A stretch of 64,000 bases of DNA from Cerrena zonata (GCA_038087015.1 JASBNA010000043.1:327760-391759), one strand, 5' to 3'; shown: positions 40,995 through 51,959, numbered from the stretch's first letter. The notes: generated from the sequence alone by a model not told the origin. A program made the numbers and translations.

Positions 40995-42757
40995 TCAGGC
41001 AGCTGAGACTAAGACATTTGCAGCAATTTTTCGATTGTCTGCTTCGGACTCAGAATGGTGATTTTCAAGTGGATTGATTTCAACTGTGCCATATTCTTGG
41101 TCTTTGATCATGAATTCACCGATACTGACCACGATCAAGGCTAAGAGAGAAAACAACGAGCAAAGCCAAAACACAATTCCGGCAAAGCTGCAACGAACCC
41201 CGAAGGAATAAACCACGAAAACAACCGGAGGGATAATCAAGTTACCGATGTTACCAAAAGTCGAAACTCCACCAAAGTATTCGCCAACTTTTTGTTCAGA
41301 GAGATATTTCAAGCTTGTCGAGCTGAGAGTAGGATCCAAAATATAACAAATCAGAGACAAAGTATACCAAAAGACCATTTGAGAGCTAGAGGAGGCAAAA
41401 GGAAGGAAGAAAAGACCAATGATTTGGAAAAACAAAGCAATGAAAACCATATTGAAATCAACTTTATCTAGTTTATCATCTTTTGTTTTCAATTTGAATA
41501 CTTTAATGAATAAAAAATTATAGAGGAAAGGACTTATAACTGCTAAAACGATAATCCTTGCAATTGAAGTCAAAAAACTTACACCAGCGATATCTGGGGT
41601 AGTCCAATTAAACTTGAAGATACCGTATTGATCAAGCAAGGTAGCAAGTCCCATATGGATACTCAGATTAATAGTATTTATAAAATTGATAGAAAGAAAT
41701 AGAAACCTGGCCTTTGTTAGAGATTTTTGGGGGATAGAAGATTTGACTGAATCAGAAGGTAAAACCATTATTTTCAAATTGTGCCAAAATTTCAAATACG
41801 AAAGTAATGATTTACTCTCTGGGGAATTTGAAATCAGTAAGCTTCTTGACTTGGCCTTGGCCTTGGTTCCTCTTGATTCAGGAAGTAGGATGATTGTATA
41901 TAGAGTGAGTAATAACATTAAAATAACACCGATTTTGATTGGAATAAATTCAAAATTATCAATTTGCTGTAAAGTAGATGTGGATTCTGGTCTAGGTAAG
42001 TGATCATGAATTCTGAAAATCAAACTAGTTATAAGAGGAGCAATGGAGAATCCAACCGAAGTAGCACTTATAATCATCCCAAAACTATAAATCAATTCAT
42101 GAGGTTCAGCAACATCACTAATATAAGCTTTGCAAATTGCGAATAACGTAGGAAGACTACCACCAATGGTGGCTATAACATTTGAAAAAACCAACCTACC
42201 AAATTTAAATGTTGAATAATGACTGATAAGGTAGAAACCGTAATAACATTGATAATGATATGGTTACAAAGGCAAACACTATAAACGGTTTACGCCCGTA
42301 TATATCAGATAACCTACCGTATTGAGTAGCAGTTATAATTGAAACAATCAGTGATAAAATCAATACCAATGAATTAAAACTTGAAAGAAATACTTGCACC
42401 TCTGCAGGATCACAGGTACCATCACGTCCTTCCTCTATTAACGAGTTGCAAGCTAGTTTATTATAGATACTCTGTAAACTTGGCTGAATGAAATTAGAAG
42501 TGAGTCCTGCAAAAAATAAAATTCCTCCAATCTGCAAAGCTGATGGTCTTTTCGCCCAGTGCTAAGCTTTGATTCAACTCCCGTTGTTCTCTGAGCCAGA
42601 TAACATCCTCATCTTCTTCTTCTCCCAGTTCTGGGTCCTGAAACGACTGGAGAGCATCGTTGATTGCAGTTTCTAATAAGACATCGTTATCAGGGTTTGA
42701 TGCCAGCACCCTTGGGTTATGGTGAATCAATGGGGCTTCCTCGTTATCTGAATCCAT
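40995..42757 (-). CDS. MFS transporter paralogue, two frame breaks
   Basis: ATG at 42757 (MDSDNEEAPLIHHNP). Frame 1 runs through DEDVIWLREQRELNQSL and is lost at about 42560-42566. Frame 2 resumes HWAKRPSALQIGGILFF and GRLSDIYGRKPFIVF, then is lost at about 42210-42216. Frame 3 continues TFKFGRLVFSNVIATIGGSL through ISDVAEPHE to the stop at 40995. Each break equals one extra base. The aligned paralogue 400 bp away (HWFKRPSIFMVG, ISDVVEPHQ) fixes both junctions. Joined length is about 585 aa with the full 12-helix layout. Either draft insertions or a decaying duplicate; two independent lesions in a redundant copy make true decay more credible here than elsewhere in the window. Confidence 0.8.
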
Positions 42758-43383
42758 ATTACACTATATAAGCAACCAATATCAACGCAATACTCCCAAA
42801 CTTTCCTATAAAATATATATATATATTCATATATATATTAATACTTCTATATATATATTCGTATACTGATAGATATACGGGTCGGTGATACTATAGCCAT
42901 ATACGGGTCGGTGATACTATAGCTTTCCGGGTTATCACCGAAAACTAAAATTAATTCCACCGTACACGCGAACGGCTCTCGCGGAATACAACTTACTCCA
43001 TGTAGCAGGTGTGTCGCGTGCTGTCGGAGTGTCGAAAAAGGCCAGGCGTTCTGCGACCTAGGGCTCGCGCCCCTTCTTCGCACGTGCCGCCAGTCGAGGC
43101 CGTCCGTGTTGCACCCGTGCACCGCGCGGTGTGGGTCTAGTTAAACGGGAGCCAAAAGCGCGGTCACGTGCCCGCATCGCTAACTTTCCTGGCAGTTTCA
43201 ACCTGTACACAGTCCCAGTAACAAAATTTTTCATCAGATTTTCTCATTGGAACCCAAAACCCAGTAAGAAATTTTTTCCTTTCTCTGAAAAAAAAAAAAC
43301 CACCTAAAGGAGGTACTTTTATAGTAACAGTTAAGAAGATAGTATTCGATCCTTTAGCATATAATATAGAATCACCGTCAAAG
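42758..43383. promoter_or_regulatory. RPS0 promoter region, GC-rich, Tbf1-like and Cbf1 sites
   Basis: After an AT-repeat stretch (42800-42860) comes a GC-rich block (42950-43180). AGGGC-TCGC-GCCCCT at 43060-43074 resembles the palindromic AGGGC-N4-GCCCT element of C. albicans ribosomal-protein promoters (Tbf1). GTCACGTG at 43163-43170 is a Cbf1 site. A 24-bp stretch around atacgggtcggtgatactatag occurs twice (about 42875-42925). Poly-A follows near the start. The block faces RPS0. Confidence 0.6.
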
Positions 43384-44347
43384 ATGTCCTTACCTGCTTC
43401 CTTCGATTTAACTCCAGAAGATGCTAAATTATTATTAGCTGCCAACGTTCACTTGGGTTCCAAGAATGTTCAAGTATGTACCGATTTGAAAAATTTTGAA
43501 AAGTTTAAGGACTCGTAAAGAATGAAGGGGGGAACTGAAGAATGAATGAGTAATGATTGATGAGAAGAGAAGAAAACGAAAGACTGGTCCTTATTTCGAC
43601 GTTTCAAATGATAAGATGATATACTAACAATATTTTTAGGTTCACAACAAACCATATGTTTATAAAACCAGACCAGATGGTGTTAACGTTATTAACGTTG
43701 GTAAAACTTGGGAAAAAATTGTTTTAGCTGCTAGAATTATTGCTGCTATTCCAAATGCTTCTGATGTTGCTGTTTGTTCATCAAGAACTTTTGGTCAAAG
43801 AGCTGTTTTAAAATTTGCTGCTCACACCGGTTCTACTCCAATTGCTGGTAGATTCACCCCAGGTAACTTCACCAATTATATCACTAGATCTTTCAAAGAA
43901 CCAAGATTAGTTGTTGTTACTGATCCAAGAACTGATGCTCAAGCTATCAAAGAATCTTCTTACGTTAACATTCCAGTTATTGCTTTAACCGATGTTGATT
44001 CTCCAACTGAATACGTTGATGTTGCTATTCCTTGTAATAATAAAGGTAAACACTCCATTGGTTTAATCTGGTGGTTATTAGCTAGAGAAGTTTTAAGATT
44101 AAGAGGTGTTATCCCAGATAGAACTACTGAATGGTCTGTCATGCCAGATTTATATTTCTACAGAGATCCTGAAGAAGTTGAACAAGCTACTGCTGAAGAA
44201 GCCAGAGCTGGTGATGCTGAAGAATCTACTGAAGCTCCAGTTGCTGAAGCTGAAGCTGAATGGGACACTGCTGAAACTAATGTTGAAGATTGGGCTGATT
44301 CTGGTGTCACTCCTGCTGGTGAAGAAGCTGCTGCTTCTAACTGGTAA
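43384..44347 (+). CDS. RPS0: 40S ribosomal protein S0 (uS2), one intron
   Basis: Exon 1 is 43384-43473 ([30 protein letters not shown], 30 codons). The intron is 43474-43639 (166 nt) with donor GTATGT, branch TACTAAC at 43622-43628 and acceptor TTTTTAG. Exon 2 is 43640-44347 and starts [14 protein letters not shown]. The product has 265 aa. The laminin-receptor/uS2 core is highly conserved ([60 protein letters not shown]), with the usual acidic C-terminal tail ending in a Trp (AASNW). It acts in 40S assembly and 20S rRNA maturation. I checked the intron for a C/D snoRNA and found no convincing box pair. Confidence 0.97.
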
Positions 44348-45305
44348 GTTATATATTTAAATCATTAAAGTATATATCCTGCTTTTCCTTCTATAATATA
44401 TATTAAACCCCCGTTTTATCGTTAAAAAAGAAAAAAAAAACTCTCCTTAGGTCAGTTCATCTGTCTTTATGTTACTATAGTTTAGGTTTTAGTTTTAATA
44501 TAAAAAAAATCATATAATCTATTAATTTTTAATCTTATATTCATTAATAAATTAACTTATTCTAGTTATAGTTATTATAGTTAACTATTTTTTTTCAAAG
44601 GTTACCCGCAGCTCATCTGCTCGATATAAAAACTCTGCAATCCCATCACCATTTTCCCTACTTCTACTTTCTTCTTTAATTTAGTTACCACGGATAATGC
44701 CCTTAAAATCAAATAAAACCTAGTTGATTTTGGTCGCCATGTGTTTACACAGTTTCGTTATATTGATGGTAATCGTTCTGATTACTGTCGAACAAACGAA
44801 ATAGACTACTTTCAATGACCCCCTTTCTTTTTTCCAGATACTACCGGGTTTTCTTTAAAGGTATTCTTTAGAGCTTACTTTCTATCGGTAGGATTGTTCC
44901 CCCATATATTTTGTTTATACTTTTTATGGTTTTTAAAGCATTGTTTGTTTTAATGGGGTTTTCCAAGATCAACAAAACCCGGTTTATCGTGTTTCTTTTC
45001 CCCCATAAAATTAGCACTTCATGCCCGGGTTATATTCCCACCCGTAAATGTAACCTTTATACTGCTGTAGTTGTAGCCTCGAGCCTTGTTATCGTGAAGC
45101 ATTTTTGCTGGAGACGCGAGTTTAAATTCAAAAATACGTGATTCTCGTTTTTTTCGGTTTATCACTAAAACGGGTATGTTTTGTTTCTGGGAGGTTTTAA
45201 ATGCCGGTTTAATGTATGGAAACTGTTTCAACTTATTATAAATATTTGTTATAAGTCTTGTTGAAAGTAGGACTTTGTTAAAAGTATAAGTTTTCAGAGA
45301 GTAAG
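44348..45305. other. Spacer RPS0-SMI1
   Basis: About 960 bp of AT-rich sequence holding the RPS0 terminator and the SMI1 promoter. Overlapping ORFs at 44911-45231 on both strands look accidental. No RNA gene is recognised. Confidence 0.5.
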
Positions 45306-46919
45306 ATGAAGCTATCCAAAAAGTTCCAGGAATTTATTTATTCAATAAGTACCAATGATAAATATTCTGAATTTGATTCTAGAAAATCGTTTAATAGAAT
45401 AAATAAACCTGAAAGTGAAGAAAACCTTCTATATTCCCATCACAATCAAAGCGTAACTGGATTCGGAGGTGGTTCTTTTGGTCTTGAAAATGAACATCAA
45501 TTTAGTCAACAAATTGATGGCGTTCATGAAGTTAGATTAGCTTGGAGACATATTAAGAATTGGTTAACTAAATACTCGCCCGATTTGAATAGTTCATTAT
45601 CAAGTCCTTGCACAGTATCCGATTTGAATGATTTTCAAAAAGATTTAGGGGTTAAATTACCAAATTGTTTGATTGAATTTTTCAAATTAACCGATGGACA
45701 ATCTAATTTTAATGATAATGGTAGTGGAGGCTTGATATTTGGATTAAAATTAATGTCAATTGATGAAATTGTAGTAATGACAGAGAACTGGAGGAAAGTT
45801 GCTAAAAATTTGAATAATGAATTATCCCAAATTAAACTGAATAATAAATTGCAAGAATTGAAAAAATTACAATTAAGTCATAATCAAAATCAATTAAATC
45901 AATCCACTTCCGAGAATAAATCTCCTCCAACTCCGATTTCGCCTCTCGGTTCTCATCCGTACTCTGGTCCAACTTCTTCTGCTTCGTCTCTTGATTTGGG
46001 CCATCGTTCTTCTCTTTTAACGAATCATTCGGAAAATCATAATGTGAATCATATTAGATCTTCCATCGATTCAAATAATTCAAACTTTCCTAACTTGAAA
46101 CATTCTCCTTCCTCTTCCTCTGCATCAAATCATATTCCTCAACAGCGTTCAATACCTCCGGATTGTATCCATTCAACTTACGCCCATCCAATGTGGATTC
46201 CAATAATAACTGATCAAACTGGTAATTGTATCGGTCTTGATTTGAGCCCTCCTACTACTGGTAATGGGAAATGGGGTCAAGTCATATTATTTGGTAGAGA
46301 TTTTGATACTAAATATCTTATTGCTGATAATTTTGGTGATTTTTTATTAATTTTTGCTAATGATTTAGAAATGGGCAATTGGTCAATTAAAAAATGGAAT
46401 GAAAATGATGGTGATGATATGTTTGGTTCAGAAGGTGAATTGATTTTCATAAATAAAGTGATAAATGATAATAATAATCATAAAAGTAATGGTAATGGAG
46501 AGGAATTATCCTATTTAGAAGTTTTGAAAAATAGATCAATTAAAAATTGGCTTAATAAATTGAATGATGATTCAAAACAAAATGATGATATAAAAATTTT
46601 AATTAAAGATTTGAAAAGTAATCTGAATAACTTAAATGATTTAGACTCGATCAATTTAAACTCAATCGATGATTATATAAATAGTAACTTGACTAATATC
46701 GACGACTTAAACAAATCAGAATTACCTTTAAAAAATCATTCAAGAAAACTGAGTGTTCCTTCCGTCAAAAGTCCTTTGTCAAATGAAGTCGTCAATAAAG
46801 AAACTAATTTAGATAATAATTTACTAGATAATATCATAGAAGATGAAGACTCGGGTAATGAACTACATGATGAGTTAGATAACGATCGTGACTCTAAGAA
46901 ATACCTGACAAGAATATGA
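45306..46919 (+). CDS. SMI1: Cell-wall synthesis regulator Smi1/Knr4
   Basis: 537 aa. Smi1/Knr4 couples cell-wall glucan synthesis with cell-integrity and calcineurin signalling at bud sites. The SMI1/KNR4 fold runs from about residue 75 to 360: EVRLAWRHIKNWL, PCTVSDLNDFQKDLGVKLPN, FFKLTDGQ, MWIPIITDQTGNCIGLDLSP, GQVILFGRDFDTK, and FLLIFANDLEMGNW. It is interrupted by a low-complexity Ser/Asn insertion (about 190-285). The C-terminal ~150 residues are disordered and Asp/Asn-rich, as in yeast Knr4. The gene is intact and converges with ALG10 (113 bp). Confidence 0.93.
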   Translation: MKLSKKFQEFIYSISTNDKYSEFDSRKSFNRINKPESEENLLYSHHNQSVTGFGGGSFGLENEHQFSQQIDGVHEVRLAWRHIKNWLTKYSPDLNSSLSSPCTVSDLNDFQKDLGVKLPNCLIEFFKLTDGQSNFNDNGSGGLIFGLKLMSIDEIVVMTENWRKVAKNLNNELSQIKLNNKLQELKKLQLSHNQNQLNQSTSENKSPPTPISPLGSHPYSGPTSSASSLDLGHRSSLLTNHSENHNVNHIRSSIDSNNSNFPNLKHSPSSSSASNHIPQQRSIPPDCIHSTYAHPMWIPIITDQTGNCIGLDLSPPTTGNGKWGQVILFGRDFDTKYLIADNFGDFLLIFANDLEMGNWSIKKWNENDGDDMFGSEGELIFINKVINDNNNHKSNGNGEELSYLEVLKNRSIKNWLNKLNDDSKQNDDIKILIKDLKSNLNNLNDLDSINLNSIDDYINSNLTNIDDLNKSELPLKNHSRKLSVPSVKSPLSNEVVNKETNLDNNLLDNIIEDEDSGNELHDELDNDRDSKKYLTRI

Positions 46920-47032
46920 AATTCAATCTATTAAAGTTGTCTATCCTTTTATCTTTTTCTTTTTTTTCTTTTTTTTTTTTTTATTGGCTCTTACAAAAGT
47001 TATTCATAAATATCTATACAATAATGTAAAGT

Positions 47033-48388
47033 TTACCAAATGATTCTTTGTATAAGATCTCCTTCACTTGCCCACTTGAACTCGTAACTAAAGAAGACAA
47101 AAAACAAAATCGAGTTAATAAGCATGTTCCAATAAAATTCAAATAACTGGCTTGAGTCTTGTTGAGGTTTACTAAAAATACGGAAAAATATAAATGGCAC
47201 AATGTAATATCTCGGTTCGAATAATGGTGAAGGAATAATTGTAAGGATTGTACCGGCGACAAATGTGATTATATTCATAGGATTTAAGAGACCACTGGAA
47301 TCTAAAATCTCAACTATACTCCATAATGAAAAATGATATAACGGTACAGTAACAATAAAACTCATGGGATGTTTCAACACCTTTCTATAGATGTAAAATG
47401 TATAGTGTCTGTTATCAGCCAACAAAAATGGATGAACAATGGTGTAGTTATCAATAATGTATTTAATCAAAGTAAACGAAATGACTGTAATAACAAGATT
47501 CAATCCGTAATTACCAAGAATTGTAAATCTTGTGTATTTCTTCAAATGGTTTACTGACAACCAAAGCGGCAAAGACAACCCAATTATAAAAGTAAAACAG
47601 TAAAATACTTGAACTAGATGTAACCCAATAGTATGGTTATCTTTATCTCCAAAAGCTACCCCACCATTCTGCTTAATGAATATAGCAAATAATACAATAT
47701 TTGCAAAATATGGAAGCGTTAAATACCAATCTTTGAAGAATTGCTTAACAAAACTAACAAAATTGCCAACAATTGAGCCGTCCGTTTTAGAGCGTTCTCC
47801 AATAACAAGTGACATTACAAACGCAATCCAAATAATGTTAGTTTGTCTGAACCATAAACTAACGAACGCAAGTATTCCACTTAATGCAATATTAACGTGC
47901 AAGTCCTTGAATACTGGAGTAACTCCAAGTACTAATGATGCCAATATAAGAATGCTTGCCCATACGTCAGTATAGAAAAGAAAGTAGTAAGGGAATATCA
48001 AGGGAATCGTTATAACATTCAAGGTCCAAAAACTATAATTACTGTTTTTCTTCAATAACCAAAGAAAGAAGGGGAAAGCAACAAGTCCCCCCACCAAGTT
48101 CAAAGATCTCAATATGTTCTTATCTGCACATATAGCATCCAAGCTGGAAGAATTCATTCCAATCACCCGTATCAAGTTGGTATAAGCAAACCCTAACAAA
48201 TATAACCCTGGAGGAGTTGTGATCTTATTATCCCATTCGTCAAATTTATAGTCACAGTAAGTTTTACACTGGCGTAAATGGAAAATTTCATCGATAAATG
48301 GTTCCGTAACTCGAAGTGCAACTAATCGATATATAATAGCACTGGTTAGTATCAAAAACGACACTAAGATGTATTGGAGATTACCCAT
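47033..48388 (-). CDS. ALG10: Dol-P-Glc alpha-1,2-glucosyltransferase Alg10/Die2
   Basis: 451 aa from the first ATG at 48388 (MGNLQYILVSF); the extra ten residues upstream open at GTG. ER-membrane enzyme adding the terminal glucose to the dolichol-linked N-glycan precursor. The family signature EPFIDEIFHLRQCKTYCDYKFDEWDNKITTPPGLY sits in the first lumenal loop after TM1, with the essential acidic pair in FIDEIFH. Many hydrophobic helices follow, and the C-terminal LFEPRYYIVPFIFFRI motif is present. The gene is intact. Confidence 0.95.
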   Translation of the reverse strand: MGNLQYILVSFLILTSAIIYRLVALRVTEPFIDEIFHLRQCKTYCDYKFDEWDNKITTPPGLYLLGFAYTNLIRVIGMNSSSLDAICADKNILRSLNLVGGLVAFPFFLWLLKKNSNYSFWTLNVITIPLIFPYYFLFYTDVWASILILASLVLGVTPVFKDLHVNIALSGILAFVSLWFRQTNIIWIAFVMSLVIGERSKTDGSIVGNFVSFVKQFFKDWYLTLPYFANIVLFAIFIKQNGGVAFGDKDNHTIGLHLVQVFYCFTFIIGLSLPLWLSVNHLKKYTRFTILGNYGLNLVITVISFTLIKYIIDNYTIVHPFLLADNRHYTFYIYRKVLKHPMSFIVTVPLYHFSLWSIVEILDSSGLLNPMNIITFVAGTILTIIPSPLFEPRYYIVPFIFFRIFSKPQQDSSQLFEFYWNMLINSILFFVFFSYEFKWASEGDLIQRIIW

Positions 48389-48780
48389 TTTCCAGAAGCA
48401 CCACCCTAATACTTCCACAGCTAGGCTTCTGATTCAATGGAGCAAATTCTATGGCCAAAGCTAGATCAAATGGAAAACGTGTAGGAAAAAACATGAAAAA
48501 TCATCAACAACTCTCATTTTGCTGCTCACACTAATTTTTTAATAGTTGCAAATTACTTAAAACACAAATAAAACCACCATTTCCTAATACTTCTTTCTAT
48601 ATCACCAACACCTTGCTATTAAGTCTTGCCTTGTATTAAGAAGAGAGTACTTGACCAAAGCCATTATATATTGGTAGTCCTGTTTTTTTTTGGAATTTAT
48701 GGTGGTTTTTTAACAATTTTGAATAAAAAGCTACTTTGGCGTTTAAAAGGTCACAGTTAGATTCAATACAACTCAACAAA
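48389..48780. promoter_or_regulatory. Divergent promoter ALG10/AMA1
   Basis: 392 bp. It contains ACACAAAT at 48562-48569, which fits the Ndt80 middle-sporulation core (CRCAAAW), about 210 bp before AMA1. A single short match has little statistical weight. Confidence 0.35.
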
Positions 48781-50427
48781 ATGAAGAGATCTTTCCAAAC
48801 ACAGTTAACTGGCTCTCCGGTGTCTAGTAGTCGTTTCATTCCTTTTTCATCTTCTCCGCTGACATATAAACACAGCACTGACTCCGTTGGTACAAATGGT
48901 TCTCCCATTTCCGACTCAGTTGTTGATCTAAGCTTACGTGAAGATATGATGTTTGTACAAAGTGATTCACCGTCGTCTACGTTGAATGATGGAACAAGCG
49001 ACTCTCTCTTGTCTATTAGTTCAGGTGGTAGAGAAGGATCGGTTTCTAAGAAATCAAGTGGCACTTCGCCAACCAGTCCTCACCATCAAGCGATTGCCCA
49101 AGCACTTGGATACGAACAGATGGGTAAAGTTCTTAAGTTTACCACACATAAAAGAGCGAAGAACGGGTCGTCATCATCAATTAGCTCTGGATGTTTAGAA
49201 GGCTCGAATATCGTTAATATGTTGAATCAACAGTCATTAACCCCACTAGTATCAAGCAAATCCGTGAAGAATGGAGAAAAATCGTCAGTCAACTCCTCCG
49301 AGCAGTTGAAAGATGTGGAGGTGTTAATGGCTTCTAATATACTACAAGCACCAGGATTGAGGAATGATTTCTACTCCAATCTCGTTTCGTGGTCTCCTCG
49401 AACCAACAAAGTCTTGGTAGGTTTGGGCTCTAGTGCTTATGTATGGTCGACCGATAACTCTGTCGCTAAGATTGAGTACTCTCCCCACTGTGTCACTGTT
49501 TGCGTATCTAGTTCTCAAGGGATATATTCGATAGTTACGACAGCAAATGGTAATATATTTATAATAAGCCAGGTTACAAATAAAGTATTGAAAGTCTTCA
49601 ATCATAATAGCTGTGTTTATGTTGTTCAATGGGTACCGGGGGTCAATCTGTTTTTACTTGGGGATGAATTAGGAGTAGTAACTTATTTTGATATAAACGA
49701 ATCAAAACCTGGTATAATATCATCGTTATCAAAGATCAGTAAACTAGAATGCCATAGACAACAAATTTGCGGTATATAATACCCTGATGATTAAACCTCA
49801 CATCTATTTACTAACATTGAAATAGGAATTCAACTTAATATGAATAATACAGAAGTAGCCATTGGCGCCAATGACAATTGCTGTACAGTGTGGGATATCA
49901 CTGATAAATTCAAACCCAGCTTAAAGTTTATTCTCCCCCATTCAGCAGCAGTTAAAGCAATGGCTTATTGTCCATGGACCAAATCATTATTAGTCACTGG
50001 AGGTGGTACAAAGGATAGAAATATTCGTTTTTGGCATACCTCTTCCGGAACACTATTAAGCAGCCATTATACAAAGGGCCAGGTCACCTCACTTCATTGG
50101 TCGATTTGCCGAAAAGAAATCGTGGCTACCTATGGGTTTGGTGATAGTGACTCTCCCTTGATATTAGCAAAATACTCGTATCCCAATATGGCTCCATTAC
50201 TTATAGTTCCCGCCTCCCCCAGCTTAAGAATACTAAGCGCTTCCACTTCTCCAAATAATGATTCAATCTGTGTTGCAACAAACGACTCTACAGTCCGGAT
50301 GTATAAGCTTTGGAACCTGAGCCACGAGCTAACCTCAAATCCTATTGGGTTGGGCTCGGGCATCTATGGAAGCAGCTTAATTGATCTACACGAAGGAATG
50401 GGCCATACCGGTGATACCATAAGGTAA
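48781..50427 (+). CDS. AMA1: Meiotic APC/C activator Ama1 (WD40), one intron
   Basis: The ATG is at 48781 (MKRSFQTQLTG); the upstream extension begins at TTG. Exon 1 is 48781-49771, the intron 49772-49825, exon 2 49826-50427, giving 530 aa. A C-box-like SRFIPF is at about 18-23. A Ser-rich region precedes the WD40 propeller, which starts at ILQAPGLRNDFYSNLVSWSP (the Cdc20/Cdh1/Ama1 LDAPGL...YxNLLDW pattern). The protein ends in Ile-Arg, the IR tail used to bind APC/C. Splicing joins HRQQICG to IQLNMNNTEVAIGAND, restoring a propeller blade. The S. cerevisiae orthologue drives meiotic APC/C and its intron needs Mer1. Cdh1 is the main alternative, but the divergent N-terminus and intron favour Ama1. 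Confidence 0.86.
49772..49825 (+). other. AMA1: AMA1 intron with Mer1-like enhancer
   Basis: 54 nt: donor GTATAT (weaker than GTATGT), branch TACTAAC at 49809-49815, acceptor AATAG. ATACCCTG at 49779-49786 matches seven of eight positions of the Mer1 splicing enhancer AYACCCUY. If retained, translation stops two codons into the intron (GGT ATA TAA). Confidence 0.88.
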
Positions 50428-51032
50428 AGCTAGCTAATCTGATAATTACATAGCTTAATAACTCACAACTTAATACACAGCTCTCCATTTGAGCCCCACG
50501 AAGCTTCACCTTAGTCTTCCGACCGTATTACAGAACGATTCGAAGCATTGCTGCCTTCTAAGAATGTTAAGAACCTTTTTTTGTGTCGATGAATAATTAT
50601 TGTTCAGCCCTAAGTCGTCTTGACAAACCGTCCCAAGAAAACACCCAGCTGAACTAATTCCACTAGTGTTCCGCTAGTCTTCCACTAGTCTTCCACTAGT
50701 CTTCCACTAGTCTTCCACCAGACTTTCACCAGCTCTGACCCGCTCAAGAAGGCTTTTGGCCCCATGTCATCTCTGCCAAAGCTTCGCCCTGGGGAAAAGT
50801 GCAAAAACGGTCGCAGCAAAAACGACAAACATAAAATGCAGCATAAAAAGCACTAACAAAAGTAAAAAAAAATAAAATTAAAGAGTAATAATAGAATTAC
50901 AGACTAAAAAAAAAAAAAAAAAAAGTTTAAAACCGGGAATGATTTATAAATGCTCCTTCTTTTCCGATCGTTTAGCTCTTTTTCAATCAGTTGTCTTACA
51001 AATTGATCTGATACCCAAGGTTCAACTCCAAG
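50428..51032. other. Spacer AMA1-PIN3 with 11-bp repeat
   Basis: It holds an 11-bp tandem repeat (about 50660-50722), a poly-A run (50907-50924), and the PIN3 promoter. No gene is seen. Confidence 0.6.
50660..50722. repeat. 11-bp tandem repeat (ccactagtctt)
   Basis: Five to six units, the central four exact, with diverged ends (ccactagtgtt, ccgctagtctt, ccaccagactt). Confidence 0.88.
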
Positions 51033-51959
51033 ATGTCAGCTGCAACGATCAAACATTCTCTTGCCACGATCAAGACCGAGCTTGAGTTCTTGAATGACTC
51101 CCAGGTTATCACTGATGCTCTTTACGATAAGTTAATGGGGGCACTTCCACCCAAATATATTGCTGGTATGGAAGCTTATGATGTTGATAAGTTGGGAGGA
51201 AGCACACCGGCAACACCAGCAACCCCGGCAGCTGGTGTTTCGACTCCATCGTACGATGCTAGATCTGCACCACCCCCAGCACCCCAACAATCAAATGTTG
51301 CCAAATTAACTCAAGACTTATCAAATACTACAATCGGAGCACCACCAGGAGCCCCACCACAACCACCACGTTCCCAAGAAGCAAAGCCATTGGGCTACTG
51401 CAAAGCTTTATTTGATTACCAGGCCCACGAAGCCGATGATTTGAGTTTTAAGAAGGATGAAAAATTGGCAGTTCTCGAACATTTATCAGAAGATTGGTGG
51501 AAAGGTTTCAAGCAAAATGAAGGACCAAATAGAGCTGGTGTTTTCCCATCGAATTATGTTAATGTGATTTCTCAGCAAGAGTTTGAATCAAGTGTTTCAA
51601 CCCGCTCAGTTCCACCTCCACCTCCTCAAATCAATGAAAAGGCTACTTATTCGCCAACGGCTTATTCTGCACCTCCACCGCCACCTCAATATGACCAATA
51701 CCAACCTCCCCCTCAAGCACTTCAACCACAACCTCTGTATGGCGGATACGCTCAATACCCTCCTCCATCTACTAACTATTACCAACAACCCCCACCACAG
51801 CAGTATCAACCTCTGCCTCAACCCGCTCCACAACAAACTGTTGTTGAACAACCTCAAGAACAATCTACCATGAGAAAAGTTGGTGGTAAGTTTGGTAATG
51901 CTGCCATTTTCGGGGCTGGTGCCACTCTTGGTGGGGATCTTGTCAATTCCATTTTTTAA
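51033..51959 (+). CDS. PIN3: SH3 protein Pin3/Lsb1 type (Las17-binding)
   Basis: 308 aa. The N-terminal ~55 residues (TIKHSLATIKTELEFLNDSQVITDALYDKLMGALPP) are the conserved Lsb1/Pin3 head. A Pro/Ala linker is followed by one SH3 domain at about 117-176: ALFDYQAHEADDLSF, DWWKGF, VFPSNYVNVI. The Pro/Gln-rich tail holds PPQY (a PPxY site for Rsp5), and the end GGKFGNAAIFGAGATLGGDLV is a glycine-rich segment found in fungal members. Lsb1/Pin3 bind Las17/WASP and restrain actin patch assembly. CTG codons in the Pro/Gln tail are consistent with Ser reading. Intact. Confidence 0.9.
   Translation: MSAATIKHSLATIKTELEFLNDSQVITDALYDKLMGALPPKYIAGMEAYDVDKLGGSTPATPATPAAGVSTPSYDARSAPPPAPQQSNVAKLTQDLSNTTIGAPPGAPPQPPRSQEAKPLGYCKALFDYQAHEADDLSFKKDEKLAVLEHLSEDWWKGFKQNEGPNRAGVFPSNYVNVISQQEFESSVSTRSVPPPPPQINEKATYSPTAYSAPPPPPQYDQYQPPPQALQPQPLYGGYAQYPPPSTNYYQQPPPQQYQPLPQPAPQQTVVEQPQEQSTMRKVGGKFGNAAIFGAGATLGGDLVNSIF

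Noticed and set aside
43474..43639. snoRNA hidden in the RPS0 intron
   Set aside because: Several TGATGA-like strings are present, but no matching downstream CTGA box with terminal pairing was found.
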